In this document: positions 33,889 to 41,978 of the stretch, piece by piece | Position numbering within the stretch: position 1 is the stretch's first letter | Layout: every line of letters begins with the position of its first letter | Origin: HLUCCA09 sp038757905 | Lineage (GTDB): Bacteria > Pseudomonadota > Alphaproteobacteria > Rhodobacterales > Rhodobacteraceae | Assembly: GCA_038757905.1 (NCBI GenBank) | Contig: JBCDGG010000002.1 | Span: 13,365-77,364 of the forward strand | Length of the DNA stretch: 64,000 nt | Direction of reading: 5' to 3' | The notes under the pieces: model-generated | The model's input: only the letters and a program-made list of their open reading frames with translations | Told to the model about the DNA's origin: nothing | Database searches by the model: none | Program-made: the position numbers and the translations under genes

Positions 33889-35018
33889 GCCACCTCCCGG
33901 GCCGGTGCATCCAGACGGACCCGCCCGCCATCGGCCCCGAAGAGCAGCAGCGCAGAGGCGGCGAACTCGAACCGGACACTGTCGGACAGGTGCGCCTCGG
34001 CGGCCTCCGATGGCGTGGCTCGCAACACGATGGGCGCGGGGGCGCCCGGCACCTCCAGATGCAGGAAGACATCCGAGCCCAGATTCTCGCGGTGCTTGAC
34101 CCTGCCGGCGTGCCGGCCCGTTGCCGACAGGATCAGGTGCTCAGGCCGAATGCCGACGGTCACGGCCTGACGCGCCAGACCCCTCGCAGCGTCCATGCGC
34201 CGGCCCAGAACCTCGAGCCCGCCGTCACCTGTGATCTCTCCCGAAAGCGTGTTGATCGCGGGCGAGCCGATGAACCGGGCCACCTGGAGGGAGTTGGGGT
34301 TGGCGTAGATCTCATCGGGTGGGCCGACCTGCAGGATGTCGCCCTGCATCATCACCGCCATCCGATCCGACATGGTCAGCGCCTCGGCCTGGTCATGGGT
34401 CACGTAGACGAAGGTCGCGCGAAGCCGCCGGTGCAGCTCGGAGAGCTCCGCCCGCATATGCACGCGCAGCGCGGCGTCGAGGTTCGAAAGCGGCTCGTCC
34501 ATCAGAAATGCCAGTGGCTGGCGCACCATGGCGCGGCCGAGGGCGGCGCGCTGGCGCTGGCCGCCGGACAGTTGCCCGGGCTTACGCTCCAGCAGAGGCG
34601 TGATTTTCAGGGTCTCGGCGATCTCCGCGACCAGTGCCCGCATCTCGCGATAGGCGCCGCGCGCCAGCAATGGCCCGAGGATCGGCAGCCGTTGGAACCC
34701 GCTCAGATCCCGCATGCGCAGGGGGGTCATCATGTTATCGGCGACGCTCAGATGCGGGTAGAGCGCGTAGCTCTGAAACACCATCGCAAGGTTCCGATCC
34801 GCCGGGCGCGTTGCGGTGACGTCCTTGCCCTCGATCAGGACCCGGCCACCATCCGCTGCCTCAAGCCCCGAGAGAATGCGCAGAAGTGTGGATTTGCCGC
34901 AGCCGGAAGGGCCGACCAGGGTGACGAACTCGCCGTCTTCGATGTCCAGCGATACGCCGTTCAGGACGGGCGTGTCGCCAAAGCTCTTCTGGATGTTTTG
35001 CAAGCGAATGTTCGCCAT
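33885..35018 (-). CDS. Ugp-like ABC ATPase with TOBE domain (UgpC/MalK type)
   Basis: 377-residue ATPase. Walker A GPSGCGKST (near residue 37), Q-loop VFQSYALYPHLSVADNM, signature LSGGQRQRAALGRAMVRQP, Walker B FLMDEPLSNLDA, switch His VTHDQAEALTMSDR. A C-terminal regulatory MOP/TOBE domain spans about residues 240-377 (VTVGIRPEHLILS). An insert between the Q-loop and signature (RDLSGFQRLPILGPLLARG) is longer than usual. It is the first gene of the leftward operon, so its start faces the LysR gene across a 119-base region containing a perfect dyad. Energises the two adjacent permeases. Confidence 0.9.
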   Translation of the reverse strand: MANIRLQNIQKSFGDTPVLNGVSLDIEDGEFVTLVGPSGCGKSTLLRILSGLEAADGGRVLIEGKDVTATRPADRNLAMVFQSYALYPHLSVADNMMTPLRMRDLSGFQRLPILGPLLARGAYREMRALVAEIAETLKITPLLERKPGQLSGGQRQRAALGRAMVRQPLAFLMDEPLSNLDAALRVHMRAELSELHRRLRATFVYVTHDQAEALTMSDRMAVMMQGDILQVGPPDEIYANPNSLQVARFIGSPAINTLSGEITGDGGLEVLGRRMDAARGLARQAVTVGIRPEHLILSATGRHAGRVKHRENLGSDVFLHLEVPGAPAPIVLRATPSEAAEAHLSDSVRFEFAASALLLFGADGGRVRLDAPAREVA

Positions 35019-35085
35019 GGCGATGCCCCCACATGCCGGTGTGGCGGCAAGATGGGGGCATTCGGTCTCGATTCTGTAACGTCAT

Positions 35086-35100
35086 ATTAGCGATGCTAAT
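35086..35100. promoter_or_regulatory. Perfect LysR-type T-N11-A dyad
   Basis: ATTAGC-GAT-GCTAAT is a perfect 6-3-6 inverted repeat containing a T-N11-A core (T at 35087, A at 35099), the general LysR-type binding motif. It lies in the divergent region between the UgpC-like gene (start 35018) and the LysR gene (start 35138), where such regulators normally bind to control both directions. Confidence 0.6.
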
Positions 35101-35137
35101 GGGTCCTACAGTGGCGCGACCGGAAGGCGAGGCGTCC

Positions 35138-36013
35138 ATGGCCGTGAACACGCATCAGATCAAATCGCTGGCCTATGTTGTCCGCGAAGGCTCCATCTCG
35201 GGCGCCGCCCGGCAGATCGGCGTGTCCCAATCGGCCGTCAGCCAGCACATCGCCAAGCTCGAAGCAGCCGTCGGCGCCCAGGTGCTGATCCGGGGACGGG
35301 ACGGCGTCGCGCTGACGCAGGTGGGGCAGGAGCTCTTTCGCCTAGCGGACGAGTACACCGCGCTCGGTCAGCAGATCGAGGAACGGTTGCGCGGGCACGC
35401 GGCGCTGGAACGCGGGCATCTGACGGTGATCGCCAATGCGCCCCAGCCGGCGCTTTCGCTTCTTGCGCGCTATGCCAGACGCTATCCGAACATCTCCCTT
35501 GAATTCACGCTGTTCGACTGGGCATCGGCGATGCAGCGGCTGCATGAACGGCGGGTCGACATCGCGATCATCACGGAGCCGACGGTGCAGGAGGATCTCT
35601 ACATCCAGCCGGTCGTGACAGCGCGCTACGTCCTTTATGCGCGCTCCGACACCGCTATCGCGCAACGGTCCAGCATGTCTTTGGCGGAGGTCGCCGAGGA
35701 AACCGTGATCCTTCCCGAAAAGGGCTCCCTCACCCAGCGGGTGGTGTCCAGGGCGTTCGCAGAACGGGGCCTGTCGCCCAAGCGCCTCGTGACGATGACG
35801 ACGTTCCCAGTGATGAAAGAGGCGATCCTGCAGGGCATCGGCGTCGGCCTCTTTCTGGAGGCGAGTTCGGTGGCCGAGACCCGGTTGACCGAGGTCGCGA
35901 TACGCGAGTTGGACCGGGTCTATTCCACCTGTGTCGTGATCCCGAAGCACAAGCTCGGGCTTCGGATCACGAAGAGCTTTCTGGAGGTCTTGGAAGCGGA
36001 GACTCTGGCCTAG
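35138..36013 (+). CDS. LysR family regulator of the Ugp-like operon
   Basis: 291-residue LysR-type protein. The winged helix-turn-helix (IKSLAYVVREGSISGAARQIGVSQSAVSQHIAKLEAAVGAQVLIR, about residues 6-52) is followed by the two-lobe effector domain (about 85-290), with HLTVIANAPQPALSLLARYARRYPNISLEFTLFDWASAMQRLHERRVDIAIIT. The ATG at 35138 has GGCGAGG upstream and places the HTH at the usual distance; in-frame ATGs at 35033 and 35096 would add unrelated residues. Divergent from the transporter operon. The effector is probably a phosphorus compound, judged from neighbours only. Confidence 0.87.
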   Translation: MAVNTHQIKSLAYVVREGSISGAARQIGVSQSAVSQHIAKLEAAVGAQVLIRGRDGVALTQVGQELFRLADEYTALGQQIEERLRGHAALERGHLTVIANAPQPALSLLARYARRYPNISLEFTLFDWASAMQRLHERRVDIAIITEPTVQEDLYIQPVVTARYVLYARSDTAIAQRSSMSLAEVAEETVILPEKGSLTQRVVSRAFAERGLSPKRLVTMTTFPVMKEAILQGIGVGLFLEASSVAETRLTEVAIRELDRVYSTCVVIPKHKLGLRITKSFLEVLEAETLA

Positions 36014-36113
36014 GCGGGTCGCCCAACGCCCGGCTGTCGCCCCATTTATCCGATGGGCAGGGCGTAGGGCGCCCGACCCTGCGCGGCTTGGGTTTGTGCG
36101 ACCCGCGGCGATC

Positions 36114-36806
36114 TCACCCTGCGGGCGCGGGGCTGAACTGGCCTACGTCGATCTCGCGGTCGCACACCCGCGCCCGAGCCTCCGCGTCGTGGAAAATGCC
36201 GAGGATGGCCGCACCCCGCGCCTTTGCGGCTTCGATCAGGGACAACACGACGTCGCGGTTGACGGGATCGAGGCTGGCCGTGGGTTCGTCCAGCAGGAGC
36301 GCGGGATAGGCATGGGCAAAGCCCCTGGCGATGTTGACCCGTTGCTGCTCGCCGCCCGAAAACGTGGTGGGCGACAAAGACCAGAGCGGTTCCGGGATGT
36401 TGAGCTGCGACAGCATGCCCGCCGCGCGGGCCTCCGCCGCCTGAGCGTCGAGCCCGACGACGCGCAGCGGTTCGGCGACCACCTGCAGGGTCGGTACGCG
36501 TGGCACGACCCGGAGGAACTGGCTGACATAGCCCAGCGTGGTCCGGCGCAGCTGAATGATGTCGCGCGCCTCTGCCCCCACGATGTCCTGGCCGCCGATC
36601 CGGATCCGGCCCGATTGCGACAGGTAGTTGCCCAGGATCATGCGCATCAGGGTGGACTTGCCCGCGCCCGACGCGCCGCTCAGGGCCACGCATTCCCCTC
36701 GCGCCACTTCAAGCGAGACATCCCGAAGAACCTCGATCACCGCCCCGCCCTGATTGTGCAGGGTGAAGGTCTTCGACACGTGCTCCAGTGCAATCATGGC
36801 GGTCAT
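36114..36806 (-). CDS. phnL: C-P lyase subunit PhnL (ABC-type ATPase)
   Basis: 230-residue ABC-class ATPase of the carbon-phosphorus lyase system. Motifs: Walker A GASGAGKST (near residue 44), Q-loop GYVSQFLRVVPRVP, signature FSGGEQQRVNIARGFAHAYP, Walker B LLLDEPTASLDP, and His in GIFHDAEARARVCD. PhnL works with PhnI in forming the 5'-triphosphoribosyl phosphonate; it is not part of a membrane importer. It is the last gene of phnGHIJKL, overlapping phnK by ATGA. phnM and phnN, which often follow, are not in this window. Confidence 0.92.
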   Translation of the reverse strand: MTAMIALEHVSKTFTLHNQGGAVIEVLRDVSLEVARGECVALSGASGAGKSTLMRMILGNYLSQSGRIRIGGQDIVGAEARDIIQLRRTTLGYVSQFLRVVPRVPTLQVVAEPLRVVGLDAQAAEARAAGMLSQLNIPEPLWSLSPTTFSGGEQQRVNIARGFAHAYPALLLDEPTASLDPVNRDVVLSLIEAAKARGAAILGIFHDAEARARVCDREIDVGQFSPAPAG

Positions 36807-37573
36807 ACCTGCAGAACCGAGCTTACAAGAAGCTGGGAATAGGCGTGCTGCGGATCGTCGAGGACCTGATCCGTCAGCCCGGCTTCGACGACGCGACCGG
36901 ACTTCATCACCATCAGACGATCGGCCAGAAGCCGCACGACCGCGAGATCGTGCGTGACGATGATCGCCGAGAGGCCCATGTCGCGCACCAGACCGCGCAG
37001 CAGATCCAGCAACCGCGCCTGAACCGAAACATCGAGCCCGCCGGTCGGCTCATCCATGAAGACCAGCCGCGGACCCGTCACAAGATTGCGGGCGATCTGC
37101 AGGCGCTGCTGCATGCCACCCGAGAACGTGTCGGGCCGGTCGTCGATCCGGCGGGGCGAGATCTCCACGTGCTCCAGCCAGTCGGTGGCCTGATCGCGGA
37201 TCTGGCCATAGTGCCGCGCGCCCACCGCCATCAGCCGCTCGCCCACATTGGCGCCGGCGGACACGCCCATGCGCAACCCGTCGCGCGCGTGCTGGTGCAC
37301 AAAGGCCCAATCCGTTCGGGCGAGCATGCGGCGCTCGGGCTCTCGCATCCGCACGGTATCCTGCGGCCCGGAGGCGCGCGTGTCGAACACGACCTCGCCG
37401 CAATCGGGCGCAATCTGGCCGGCCAGGCAATTGAGAAGTGTGGACTTTCCGGAGCCGCTTTCGCCCACGATGCCCATCACCTCGCCCGGATAGAGATCAA
37501 AACTGACCTGCTCACAGCCAAGCTGGGCGCCATAGCGTTTGGAGACGCCACGGGCGGAGAGAAGCGGGGTCAT
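36803..37573 (-). CDS. phnK: C-P lyase subunit PhnK (ABC-type ATPase)
   Basis: 256-residue ATPase that docks on the PhnGHIJ core through PhnJ. Motifs: Walker A GESGSGKST (near residue 38), a long Q-loop region RTDWAFVHQHARDGLRMGVSAGANVGERLMAVG, signature FSGGMQQRLQIARNLVTGP, Walker B LVFMDEPTGGLDVSVQ, and TVTHDLAVV-like IVTHDLAVVRLLADR. Closest by motif to peptide/nickel importer ATPases, as is usual for PhnK. The ATG at 37573 forms an ATGA overlap with the phnJ stop. Confidence 0.93.
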   Translation of the reverse strand: MTPLLSARGVSKRYGAQLGCEQVSFDLYPGEVMGIVGESGSGKSTLLNCLAGQIAPDCGEVVFDTRASGPQDTVRMREPERRMLARTDWAFVHQHARDGLRMGVSAGANVGERLMAVGARHYGQIRDQATDWLEHVEISPRRIDDRPDTFSGGMQQRLQIARNLVTGPRLVFMDEPTGGLDVSVQARLLDLLRGLVRDMGLSAIIVTHDLAVVRLLADRLMVMKSGRVVEAGLTDQVLDDPQHAYSQLLVSSVLQV

Positions 37574-38421
37574 GCGGCGTCCCTTCCGCGATGACCCGCA
37601 GCCTGGCGTTTGGCGCAGTAATCGGTGTCGGAGCACACATATCGCCGCCCGCCTTCATCATCGACGATGACCTCGTCCAGATAGCTGTCGACGGCGCCGC
37701 ACAGGGCGCAGCAATGGTCGGCCTTGCTTGGAGCGAACGGATGGTCTTCAAAGTCCAGGCTGACGACGCGGGTGTAGGGCGGCAGGGCGTAGATCCGCTG
37801 CTCCCGTCCTGCTCCGAAGAGCTGGATCGCGGCCATATCTCCAAGCTTTGGATTGTCGAATTTGGGGATGGGCGAAGGATCCATCACATAGCGTGCCTCC
37901 ACCTTGACGGGGTAGGCATAGGCGGTCGCGATGTGGCCGTGGCGCGCGATGTCTTCGTAGAGCTTGACGTGCATGAGCCCGTATTCTTCCAACTCGTGCA
38001 TCTTCCGCGTTTCGCTCTCGCGCGGCTCGAGAAACCGCATCGGTTCGGGGATGGGGACCTGGTACACCAAGATCTGCCCCTCGGTGAGCGGCTCCTCGGG
38101 AATGCGGTGCCGGGTCTGGATCACCGTCGCCTCCGATGTGGCGGTCGTCGTGGCCACGCCCGCTGTGCGCTCGAAAAACTTGCGGATCGACACCGCGTTC
38201 GTGGTGTCGTCCGCGCCCTGGTCGATCACTTTCAGCCGATCCTCGGGCGTGAGCACGGCTGCGGATATCTGGACGCCGCCTGTTCCCCATCCATAGGGCA
38301 TGGGCATTTCCCGCGAGGCGAAGGGCACCTGATAGCCGGGGATCGCGAGGCCCTTCAGAAGCGCCCGGCGGATCATGCGCTTGGTCTGCTCGTCGAGATA
38401 GGCGAAGTTGTAGGCGCTCAT
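37570..38421 (-). CDS. phnJ: C-P lyase radical SAM subunit PhnJ
   Basis: 283-residue catalytic subunit that cleaves the carbon-phosphorus bond of ribosyl phosphonates by radical SAM chemistry. The cysteine cluster is intact: C238, C241, C263 and C269 show the same spacing (3, 22, 6) as the E. coli iron-sulfur and active-site cysteines. The residue equivalent to the E. coli glycyl radical lies in IPGYQVPF (G29). Length is close to the usual 280. Its start and stop both overlap neighbours by ATGA. Activity predicted as a methane- or alkane-releasing phosphonate lyase, as for the family. Confidence 0.96.
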   Translation of the reverse strand: MSAYNFAYLDEQTKRMIRRALLKGLAIPGYQVPFASREMPMPYGWGTGGVQISAAVLTPEDRLKVIDQGADDTTNAVSIRKFFERTAGVATTTATSEATVIQTRHRIPEEPLTEGQILVYQVPIPEPMRFLEPRESETRKMHELEEYGLMHVKLYEDIARHGHIATAYAYPVKVEARYVMDPSPIPKFDNPKLGDMAAIQLFGAGREQRIYALPPYTRVVSLDFEDHPFAPSKADHCCALCGAVDSYLDEVIVDDEGGRRYVCSDTDYCAKRQAAGHRGRDAA

Positions 38422-39524
38422 CCCGATGTCTCCTGTCCGTCGTCGCCCTGCGCCTTTGACAGTGCCTCTGCCGTCCTGCGCATCTGGCGCACAAGCTCCA
38501 TCTCGGACTGAAAATCGACGTAGTGGGGCATCTTGATGTGCTCCAGAAAGCCCGTCGCCTGGATGTTGTCGGAATGGTAGAGCACGAACTCGGTGTCCTG
38601 AACGGGCGCACCGACGTAATCCTCGCCCAACTCCTCCCACCGAAGCGCCCGGTCCACCAGCGCCATGGCGATGGCCTTGCGCTCCGATTGGCCGAAGACG
38701 AGGCCATAGCCCCGTGTGAACTGCGGCGGATCGGTCTTGGAGCCCTTGAACTGGTTGACCGTTTCGCATTCGGTCACGACGATCTCGCCGATCTCTATCG
38801 AAAAGCTGAGCTCCGGGATCTCCATCTCCACGCTCGCAGCACCGATGCGGAGCTCTCCCACAAAGGCATGGTTGCGTGCGTAGCCGCGCTGCGTGGAGTA
38901 GGCGAGGCCGAGCGTGAAGCCTTCGTCGGCGCGGCTCAACGCCTGCAGGCGCAGCGCGCGGTCGGCCGGCATTTCCAAGGGCTCCCGCGTCAGATCGGGC
39001 GGTGCATCATCGCCCTGGGGCACATCTTCGATGAGGCCCTCCCGGTTTAGAAACGTGGTCACGTGGGGCACGGGAGCATCTGCGCTGCGCGTCCGCTCAA
39101 CGTCCGGCACTTCGCCATCGGCGGCCAGTTTGAAGTCCAGCAACCGGTGGGTGTAGTCGAAGGTCGGGCCGAGCACCTGGCCGCCCGGCAGATCCTTGAA
39201 GGTGGCCGAGATCCGGCGGTCGCACCTCATCGTGCCGGTGTCCACGGGCGCGGCGTAGCCGAAGCGCGGAAGCGTCGTGCGGTAGGCCCGGATCAGGAAG
39301 ACGGCCTCGATCAGATCGCCGCGCGCCTGCTTGATCGCAAGGGCCGCAAGGTCGGGATCGTAGAGCGAGCCCTCGGCCATCACGCGGTTCACCGAAAGGC
39401 TGAGCTGCTCGCGGATCTGCGCGACCGTGAGCTCGGACACCGAGCGGTCGCCGCGGCGTTCTTCGGCGAGCCAGTCATGGGCTTTCTGGATCGCCCGTTC
39501 GCCCCCTTTGACGGCTACGTACAT
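38418..39524 (-). CDS. phnI: C-P lyase core subunit PhnI
   Basis: 368-residue core subunit, the nucleosidase that replaces adenine of ATP or GTP with phosphonate when PhnG, PhnH and PhnL are present. Begins MYVAVKGGERAIQKAHDWLAEERRGD, a strongly conserved PhnI N-terminus. Conserved later parts include EGSLYDPDLAALAIKQARGDLIEAVFLIRAYRTTLPRFG and FGQSERKAIAMALVDRAL. Overlaps phnH by ten bases and phnJ by ATGA. Full length for the family. Confidence 0.96.
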   Translation of the reverse strand: MYVAVKGGERAIQKAHDWLAEERRGDRSVSELTVAQIREQLSLSVNRVMAEGSLYDPDLAALAIKQARGDLIEAVFLIRAYRTTLPRFGYAAPVDTGTMRCDRRISATFKDLPGGQVLGPTFDYTHRLLDFKLAADGEVPDVERTRSADAPVPHVTTFLNREGLIEDVPQGDDAPPDLTREPLEMPADRALRLQALSRADEGFTLGLAYSTQRGYARNHAFVGELRIGAASVEMEIPELSFSIEIGEIVVTECETVNQFKGSKTDPPQFTRGYGLVFGQSERKAIAMALVDRALRWEELGEDYVGAPVQDTEFVLYHSDNIQATGFLEHIKMPHYVDFQSEMELVRQMRRTAEALSKAQGDDGQETSG

Positions 39525-40087
39525 GGCAGCACCTCGGTCGAGCGCGGCAGGGCAGCCACGCGGGTCTCTGCGGTGAAGAAGAAGTCTAGGCCGCGCGGGA
39601 AAAGGGCGTGATTGTCCTGGAACGCCGCCACATCGGGCAGCGAGAGCTCTGCGGTGGTGCGAATGCCGGGCCCGCGCAGGCGCGTATCCTCAGCCACGAG
39701 GTGCGGCAGTTCCACGATCAGCGTTGCAGAGCGATCGGGGTAGGCGGCCGTGCCGATGCGATATTGCGATGTCGGGGCAAGCGCCTCCCACGGGCCCACC
39801 GCAAACGTGCATTCCGCGGCAGGCGAGATCGGCGCGCCGGTGTGAAACGCCACCCATTGGCGAACGTCCTCGCAGTCGCAGGACCCGGCAAGGTGCAGGG
39901 GCGTGTCGGCGTCGCAGAGCGTCAGCAAGACGGCCCCGGCGGCGCTGGACAGGGGCGCAGGCGGCACCGCTCCTTGCAGCGTATGAAAGGTGCCCGGGCG
40001 GGCCATAGCCTCCAGAATCCTGCGAAACGCATGGGCGGCATCCGTCGAGGGCTCGCAGAACCCACCGCCGAGAGGTTGGACCGCCAT
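39515..40087 (-). CDS. phnH: C-P lyase core subunit PhnH
   Basis: 190-residue core subunit of the PhnGHIJ complex, with a PLP-transferase-like fold but no cofactor in characterised members. Recognised by the N-terminal GGFCEPSTDAAHAFRRILEAMARPGT and by LTLCDADTPLHLA, VGPWEALAPTSQYRIGTAAYPDRSATLIVELP and RGPGI. The ATG at 40087 shares one base with the phnG stop (TGATG). It is a structural partner of PhnG and PhnI. Confidence 0.94.
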   Translation of the reverse strand: MAVQPLGGGFCEPSTDAAHAFRRILEAMARPGTFHTLQGAVPPAPLSSAAGAVLLTLCDADTPLHLAGSCDCEDVRQWVAFHTGAPISPAAECTFAVGPWEALAPTSQYRIGTAAYPDRSATLIVELPHLVAEDTRLRGPGIRTTAELSLPDVAAFQDNHALFPRGLDFFFTAETRVAALPRSTEVLPCT

Positions 40088-40554
40088 CAATCCTCTCCCC
40101 GAACCATGGTGAAGAAGTCCACCTTTGTGCTGGCGGCTTTCTCGGCGCGTTCGCGGCGTCTGGCCCGTTGCTCCTGCTCTAGCGGTGCGAGGACGGCCGC
40201 GCGCAGGCCGTCGGCCGCCGGCGTCTGCATCAGGGCGTCCACGAGGGCGGCGGCCTCGGCATGGGCCTTGCGGCGGCCCTGGACATAGGCGTGCCCGATC
40301 TCGCCGGTTTCCAGCACGAGCGCGCACCTGGTCACTGTCATCTCGCCCAGATTGAAGGGCGCGCCCGTCGCGCCGATGCGCCCGCGCACCATGGCGCTGC
40401 CAATCTCCGGGGGGCGCAGCCACCTGAACGCCGGACGCGTGCGCGCTGCGTCCAGCAGCGTGGCCACCCGGCCGTCCGCCGCGTTCGCCATCAGGCCCAT
40501 CCAGGCCCGGCGCGCCGCGTTCGGGCCGTTTGCGGGATCGAACATGTCTTTCAT
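40087..40554 (-). CDS. phnG: C-P lyase core subunit PhnG
   Basis: 155-residue core subunit. Recognised by ARRAWMGLMANAADGRVATLLDAA, RPPEIGSAMVRGRIGATGAPFNLGEMTVTRCALVLETGEIGHAYVQGRRKAHAEAAALVDALMQ. First gene of the phn operon. Start could be ATG 40554 or 40545 (MFDPANG); 40554 is used. The region directly upstream holds a PhnF-type operator at 40574-40587, so transcription probably starts close to the gene with a very short leader. Confidence 0.93.
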   Translation of the reverse strand: MKDMFDPANGPNAARRAWMGLMANAADGRVATLLDAARTRPAFRWLRPPEIGSAMVRGRIGATGAPFNLGEMTVTRCALVLETGEIGHAYVQGRRKAHAEAAALVDALMQTPAADGLRAAVLAPLEQEQRARRRERAEKAASTKVDFFTMVRGED

Positions 40555-40573
40555 CTCGACAACCCAACAAATA

Positions 40574-40587
40574 TCTATACAACTAGA
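40574..40587. promoter_or_regulatory. Putative PhnF operator in phnG-phnF intergenic region
   Basis: TCTA-TACAAC-TAGA is an inverted repeat, 20 bases ahead of the phnG start and 49 bases ahead of the phnF TTG. It is AT-rich in a GC-rich context. GntR/HutC regulators bind short palindromes of this type, and PhnF sites with TATA/TAGA-like half-sites have been described. Binding here is inferred. Confidence 0.45.
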
Positions 40588-40636
40588 CTTATTATGCGAT
40601 AGCAAGGCCGGAAAAGACAGGGAAGATTTGTGAACT

Positions 40637-41398
40637 TTGCGTAACGCGAGGGGAAAAACGCCGATCTGGAGGTCCATCGCCGACGCGTTGCGCGCGGATC
40701 TGGCGGAGAAGCGCTATAGCGCGGGGGACAAGCTGCCGACCGAGGCCGTGCTTGCAGAGCGCTTCGGCGTGAACCGTCACACCGTCCGCCACGCGCTGGC
40801 CGCCCTGGTCGAGGAGGGCCTCGTGCGGACACGGCGCGGCTCGGGCGCGTTCGTTGCCGCCGTGCCGACGGACTATCCGATCGGATCGCGCGTCCGCTTC
40901 CACGAAAACCTGATCGCGGCCGGGCGCCGCCCGGAGAAGCGCGCGTTGCAGATCGAAGAACGGGCCGCAACGGAAGGCGAGGCGCAGGCGTTGCAGATCG
41001 CCACCGGCACGGTGATCTGCGCCTATCACGGCCTTTCCCTGGCCGACGACCAGCCGATTGCGGTGTTCGAAAGCCTGTTTCCCGCAACGCGCCTGCCAGG
41101 CATCACGGAGGCGCTGCGCACGTTCAGCGGGGTGACGCAAGCTCTCGCGCAGGTGGGCGTGCCCGATTACTCCCGCGCAAGCACGCGCATGACGGCAGTT
41201 CGCGCCACGGCGACGCAGGCGCTCCATCTACTGGTGCAGGAGGGCGACCCCCTTTTGCGCACCTCCGGCGTGAACGTGACCCCCGAAGGCCTGCCGGTGG
41301 AGTTCGGGCGCTCATGGTTCGTTGGCGACCGGATCACCCTGACGCTGGAAAGCGAAGGCCTCAGCCGCCGTACTTCTCCAGAAACGCCTCCGCCGTGA
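40637..41398 (+). CDS. phnF: GntR/HutC family repressor of phosphonate genes, PhnF-like
   Basis: 253-residue regulator divergent from phnG. N-terminal winged helix (TPIWRSIADALRADLAEKRYSAGDKLPTEAVLAERFGVNRHTVRHALAALVEEGLVRTRRGSGAFV, about residues 8-75) and a C-terminal UTRA effector domain (about 90-245) with YSRASTRMTAVRATATQALHLL. The only possible start is TTG at 40637, with an in-frame stop six bases earlier and GGAAG ahead. It is expected to repress phnGHIJKL when phosphate or phosphonate conditions do not require them. Its last 38 bases overlap the convergent acyltransferase gene. Confidence 0.9.
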   Translation: MRNARGKTPIWRSIADALRADLAEKRYSAGDKLPTEAVLAERFGVNRHTVRHALAALVEEGLVRTRRGSGAFVAAVPTDYPIGSRVRFHENLIAAGRRPEKRALQIEERAATEGEAQALQIATGTVICAYHGLSLADDQPIAVFESLFPATRLPGITEALRTFSGVTQALAQVGVPDYSRASTRMTAVRATATQALHLLVQEGDPLLRTSGVNVTPEGLPVEFGRSWFVGDRITLTLESEGLSRRTSPETPPP

Positions 41399-41978
41399 GG
41401 CCGCGGAAATCGGTAAGCGCCTTCCGGAGCGCGGAATGGCTCCAGTCCCACCACGCCAGCGCGATGAGCCGTTCGGCGATAGCGGCGGGCTGGCGGAGGC
41501 GAAGAGGCACCGCTGGGGTGCCCGCAACGATCGTGTAGGGGGCGACGTCCTTTGTCACGATGGCCCCGGCGGCCACCACCGCCCCGTCGCCCAGCGTCAC
41601 ATCCGGCTTCACCATCGCGCCGGAGCCGATCCACGTGTCGTGGCCGATGGTTGCGATGCGCGCCCTCCGGCGGGTGAAGAAGGCGTCGTCGGCTGTCACA
41701 TCGTCCCAATAATCGGCCGACCGATAGAGGAAGTGATGGCACGAGGCCGTGTGAAGAGGATGGTCCGTCGCGCCGATGCGGGTGAAGGCCGCGATGTTCG
41801 CGAACTTGCCGATCCTGGCATTGGCGATATCGGCGTAGCGGTCGCAATAGGAGTAGTCGCCCACGCTCGAATAGGCGATGCGGCTGCCGCGTCCGATCTC
41901 GACATAGGCCCCAAATCGGCTTTCGGTGATCTCGCATTCGGTATGAAGGAGGGGCACATCTGCGCAGAGCCGTGGCAT
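41361..41978 (-). CDS. Phosphonate-cluster hexapeptide-repeat acyltransferase
   Basis: 205-residue left-handed beta-helix protein. Hexapeptide repeats are visible (IGRGSRIAYSSVGDYSYCDRYADIANARIGKFANIAAFTRIG and IGHDTWIGSGAMVKPDVTLGDGAVVAAGAIVTKDVAPYTIVAG), with the xenobiotic acetyltransferase-like insert TDHPLHTASCHHFLYRSADYW holding the likely catalytic His. Proteins of this length accompany many C-P lyase clusters, where an acetyl-transfer detoxification of aminoalkylphosphonates has been suggested. The ATG at 41978 is used; upstream in-frame sequence is not conserved in character. Convergent overlap with phnF is unusual but the reading is clear. Confidence 0.82.
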   Translation of the reverse strand: MPRLCADVPLLHTECEITESRFGAYVEIGRGSRIAYSSVGDYSYCDRYADIANARIGKFANIAAFTRIGATDHPLHTASCHHFLYRSADYWDDVTADDAFFTRRRARIATIGHDTWIGSGAMVKPDVTLGDGAVVAAGAIVTKDVAPYTIVAGTPAVPLRLRQPAAIAERLIALAWWDWSHSALRKALTDFRGLTAEAFLEKYGG

